Of a stretch of 34,197 bases of DNA, positions 32,453-34,197 are shown in pieces (position 1 is the stretch's first letter; the number at the start of each line of letters is the position of its first letter). Made by a program: the position numbers and the translations under genes. The stretch lies in NCBI GenBank assembly GCA_002721515.1, contig PBKP01000026.1, positions 4,944 through 39,140 on the forward strand, in the 5' to 3' direction. The notes under the pieces are model-generated. The model was not told the DNA's origin, did not search any database, and saw nothing but the letters and a program-made list of their open reading frames with translations. The stretch comes from Nitrospina sp. GTDB taxonomy: Bacteria > Nitrospinota > Nitrospinia > Nitrospinales > VA-1.

Positions 32453-33100
32453 TTATGAATTTAAAAAAATACCGATATCATTCAGGTTTTCTGAATTTAA
32501 CTCATGTGTTTGTGAGGTTTCTTTTCTTTCTACCAGATGCCCTCTGTTTTTCATTTCTTCGAGAGCATAATCTGCAAGAAAAGAGGGAACTATCTCATCA
32601 TTTGATCCAAATATCCCAAGTATCTTTGTGGTTAAAGGACTCTCTACTTTACTAGTTGGTATTTCTGGAAGAAATCCGCATACCGATGCCACCTTATAGA
32701 TAGTTTGTGACCCTAAAAGTGCATACACAAGTGATGCTGCACCACCCTGGGAAAATCCCCAAAGCGAAATCCGATTTGACGATGATAATTTAAAATGGTC
32801 ATGAGTTGATTCGATTAATTGATTAGTAAAACCTAAAAACTCTTCAACAGACTTTTGTTGTCCAGGACCGTCTTTCCACCAGCTCCAACGACCTTCGTTG
32901 GCATCTACTGGTCCTTCTGGGAAAATTAAGATGGTATTGTTGAGTTTTAAGCGATTACTTTGCACCAGCATATTTTCTGCCGTAGATTCGGCCCCATGGA
33001 AACCTATCAGTATGTTTGCTGAATTATCATTGTCGATATCAGGTTCTCCTACGATCACCTTTTTATTGTTCAAAATTATATTTTTGTATTTAATCGTCAT
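32453..33100 (-). CDS. Carboxylesterase/phospholipase-family alpha/beta hydrolase
   Basis: The catalytic triad is visible: Ser in GFSQGG (near 117), Asp in GSNDEIVP (near 165) and His in SQTHEL (near 198). An oxyanion-loop-like FHGAESTAENM segment lies near residue 33. The family hydrolyses short ester or thioester bonds; the natural substrate is unknown. There is no signal peptide. It sits between the nucleotidyltransferase (4 bases) and btuF (12 bases), so it is co-transcribed with the B12 importer genes, though a shared role is not implied. Confidence 0.82.
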   Translation of the reverse strand: MTIKYKNIILNNKKVIVGEPDIDNDNSANILIGFHGAESTAENMLVQSNRLKLNNTILIFPEGPVDANEGRWSWWKDGPGQQKSVEEFLGFTNQLIESTHDHFKLSSSNRISLWGFSQGGAASLVYALLGSQTIYKVASVCGFLPEIPTSKVESPLTTKILGIFGSNDEIVPSFLADYALEEMKNRGHLVERKETSQTHELNSENLNDIGIFLNS

Positions 33101-33104
33101 GATT

Positions 33105-34197
33105 TCAATTTTGTATTTTGAAATTAAGAATTTTCGCGACCAACGCTTCTGCTTCGATTTTTGTTTTTATTTTACCAAGTACCTGAGCTCTTTGAATTAT
33201 CTCGAGGATTGATCCTACATCAGGTGAAGGAGTAATATTGAATTTTCTAATTATTTCATTCCCGTTTAATAAAGCTTTCTCGCATATTATTGGTAGGTAC
33301 CGGGTAAAATAAAATTCCATAAGTTTCGAGTAAAATATTAATTTCTCAGTATCTATATTTTTTGATTCGTCTTGCATAGAAAGGGTGCAAGCATGTATGA
33401 GTATGCCTTCTACTAATTGGTCGCCACCTTCTATGCATATATCATATAAAGACGAATCGTTTGTGTTGCATGATAATGTTTTAAAAAGAAAATGCAAAAA
33501 TTGTATTGATTTGCTTATATAAGCTATTTCTCTATTACTTGCCTTCAAATTTTTTAGGGTTTTAAACGTTTTAGATGTTTCTATGTCTTTTAATAGTAAT
33601 GAAAGCTTTAATAATTCTGGATTCTTTATTTTTGGAGCGTATTTTGGGAAATAATAAATTGGATTTAAAATTAGACTTTCTAAATTTCGAAACTGGATAG
33701 AAGCTTTATTCCAATCCTTTTGATTTAAAGGGAATAAGCAAGACAATAACCCTGTTTCACTCATTAAGTTTGTTAATCCATAAATATTTTTGATTTTAAA
33801 AAAAGAAATTAATTCAGCCCAAATTCTTTCCCCAGCTGTTAGGTTGATATTATTTTTGTTAAGTGAAATGTCATTTATAACTTCTTTTGATATTGAAAAC
33901 TGCATTGTTGCTGCTAACCGAAATGCGCGAAGCATTCTCAGAGGATCTTCCTTAAAAACCGATTTTGAAGTTGTTCTAATAATTTTATTCTTTAAGTCTT
34001 GTTTGCCTTTACATAAATCAATTATTGTTTCCCTGTTTTCTAGGAAATCAGAAAGATCTTGGCCCATAGCATTGATTGTAAAATCTCTCTTTAATAGGTC
34101 AGTTTTAATGTCATTACCCTGCATATCTGTAAAATCAAAATAAATTTTGCTTGGTAATATAACTCGTGTGGTAGCTCGCCCTGGTGTTTTATCCAAG
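33105..34197 (-). CDS. CCA-adding/poly(A) polymerase-family nucleotidyltransferase, 5' end outside window
   Basis: The visible part has the class II nucleotidyltransferase core: DLLKRDFTINAMGQDL, IDLCKGKQDLKNKIIR, and KEDPLRMLRAFRLAATMQFSIS, which bind nucleotide and the tRNA 3' end. A long helical C-terminal part follows. The catalytic GSxAR and DxD residues would lie upstream of the window. The frame is open to the last base. Whether it adds CCA or poly(A) cannot be told from this part. Four bases separate it from the esterase gene. Confidence 0.9.
   Translation of the reverse strand, partial: LDKTPGRATTRVILPSKIYFDFTDMQGNDIKTDLLKRDFTINAMGQDLSDFLENRETIIDLCKGKQDLKNKIIRTTSKSVFKEDPLRMLRAFRLAATMQFSISKEVINDISLNKNNINLTAGERIWAELISFFKIKNIYGLTNLMSETGLLSCLFPLNQKDWNKASIQFRNLESLILNPIYYFPKYAPKIKNPELLKLSLLLKDIETSKTFKTLKNLKASNREIAYISKSIQFLHFLFKTLSCNTNDSSLYDICIEGGDQLVEGILIHACTLSMQDESKNIDTEKLIFYSKLMEFYFTRYLPIICEKALLNGNEIIRKFNITPSPDVGSILEIIQRAQVLGKIKTKIEAEALVAKILNFKIQN

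Noticed and set aside
1-34197. CRISPR arrays, tRNA genes, insertion sequences or prophage
   Set aside because: No regularly spaced repeats, no tRNA T-arm pattern with matching acceptor, no transposase or integrase motifs were found by reading both strands.

Overview
The window is AT-rich, gene-dense bacterial DNA from a Gram-negative organism. It carries a TonB-dependent receptor, lipoproteins, MltG and a periplasmic binding-protein economy. HspQ, DapL-type lysine synthesis, a siroheme nitrite/sulfite reductase with a C-terminal TusA-like domain and a B12-salvage locus would fit a marine lineage near Nitrospinota or the former Deltaproteobacteria. That placement is inference only; no rRNA or other marker is present. 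I see no tRNA, rRNA, CRISPR array, insertion sequence or prophage. No gene-free stretch exceeds 300 bases.

Layout. (1) 1-6.2 kb is accessory-looking: the tail of a RelE/ParE-like toxin, small unknown proteins, a four-helix membrane protein, HspQ, a TPR protein, and two related pentapeptide-repeat proteins on opposite strands. The second pentapeptide gene is translationally coupled to a membrane-protein gene. (2) 6.4-13.5 kb is housekeeping: a PanE-like reductase on +, then a minus-strand run of nitrite/sulfite reductase, yicC, gmk, hisC and mltG. (3) 13.7-20.3 kb holds an isoprenylcysteine-methyltransferase-like membrane protein, a zinc/manganese-type ABC importer (znuA-znuC-permease) whose permease is fused to a cation-efflux (CDF) domain, and a DnaJ-like gene between a membrane protein and a secreted protein. 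(4) 20.6-24.1 kb is a tight plus-strand operon of tmk, ubiX, a cysteine desulfurase and thiI; the last two form a tRNA 4-thiouridine/sulfur-transfer pair. (5) 24.1-26.4 kb has folK, dapL and a cytochrome c lipoprotein on the minus strand. (6) 26.5-34.2 kb is a minus-strand vitamin B12 uptake and salvage locus: btuF-btuD-btuC, a cobalamin riboswitch with an unreported-looking 47-residue small ORF, cobO, a second nearly identical cobalamin riboswitch, and btuB. An esterase and a truncated CCA/poly(A) polymerase lie upstream.

How they work together. BtuB imports corrinoid across the outer membrane, BtuF/BtuC/BtuD carry it across the inner membrane, and CobO adenosylates it. The two riboswitches end in the same ribosome-binding module, so btuB and the small-ORF/cobO unit should be shut together when cobalamin is plentiful. 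The most unusual items are the permease-CDF fusion, the riboswitch-controlled small ORF, the reductase-TusA fusion and the two pentapeptide proteins with a shared C-terminal module.
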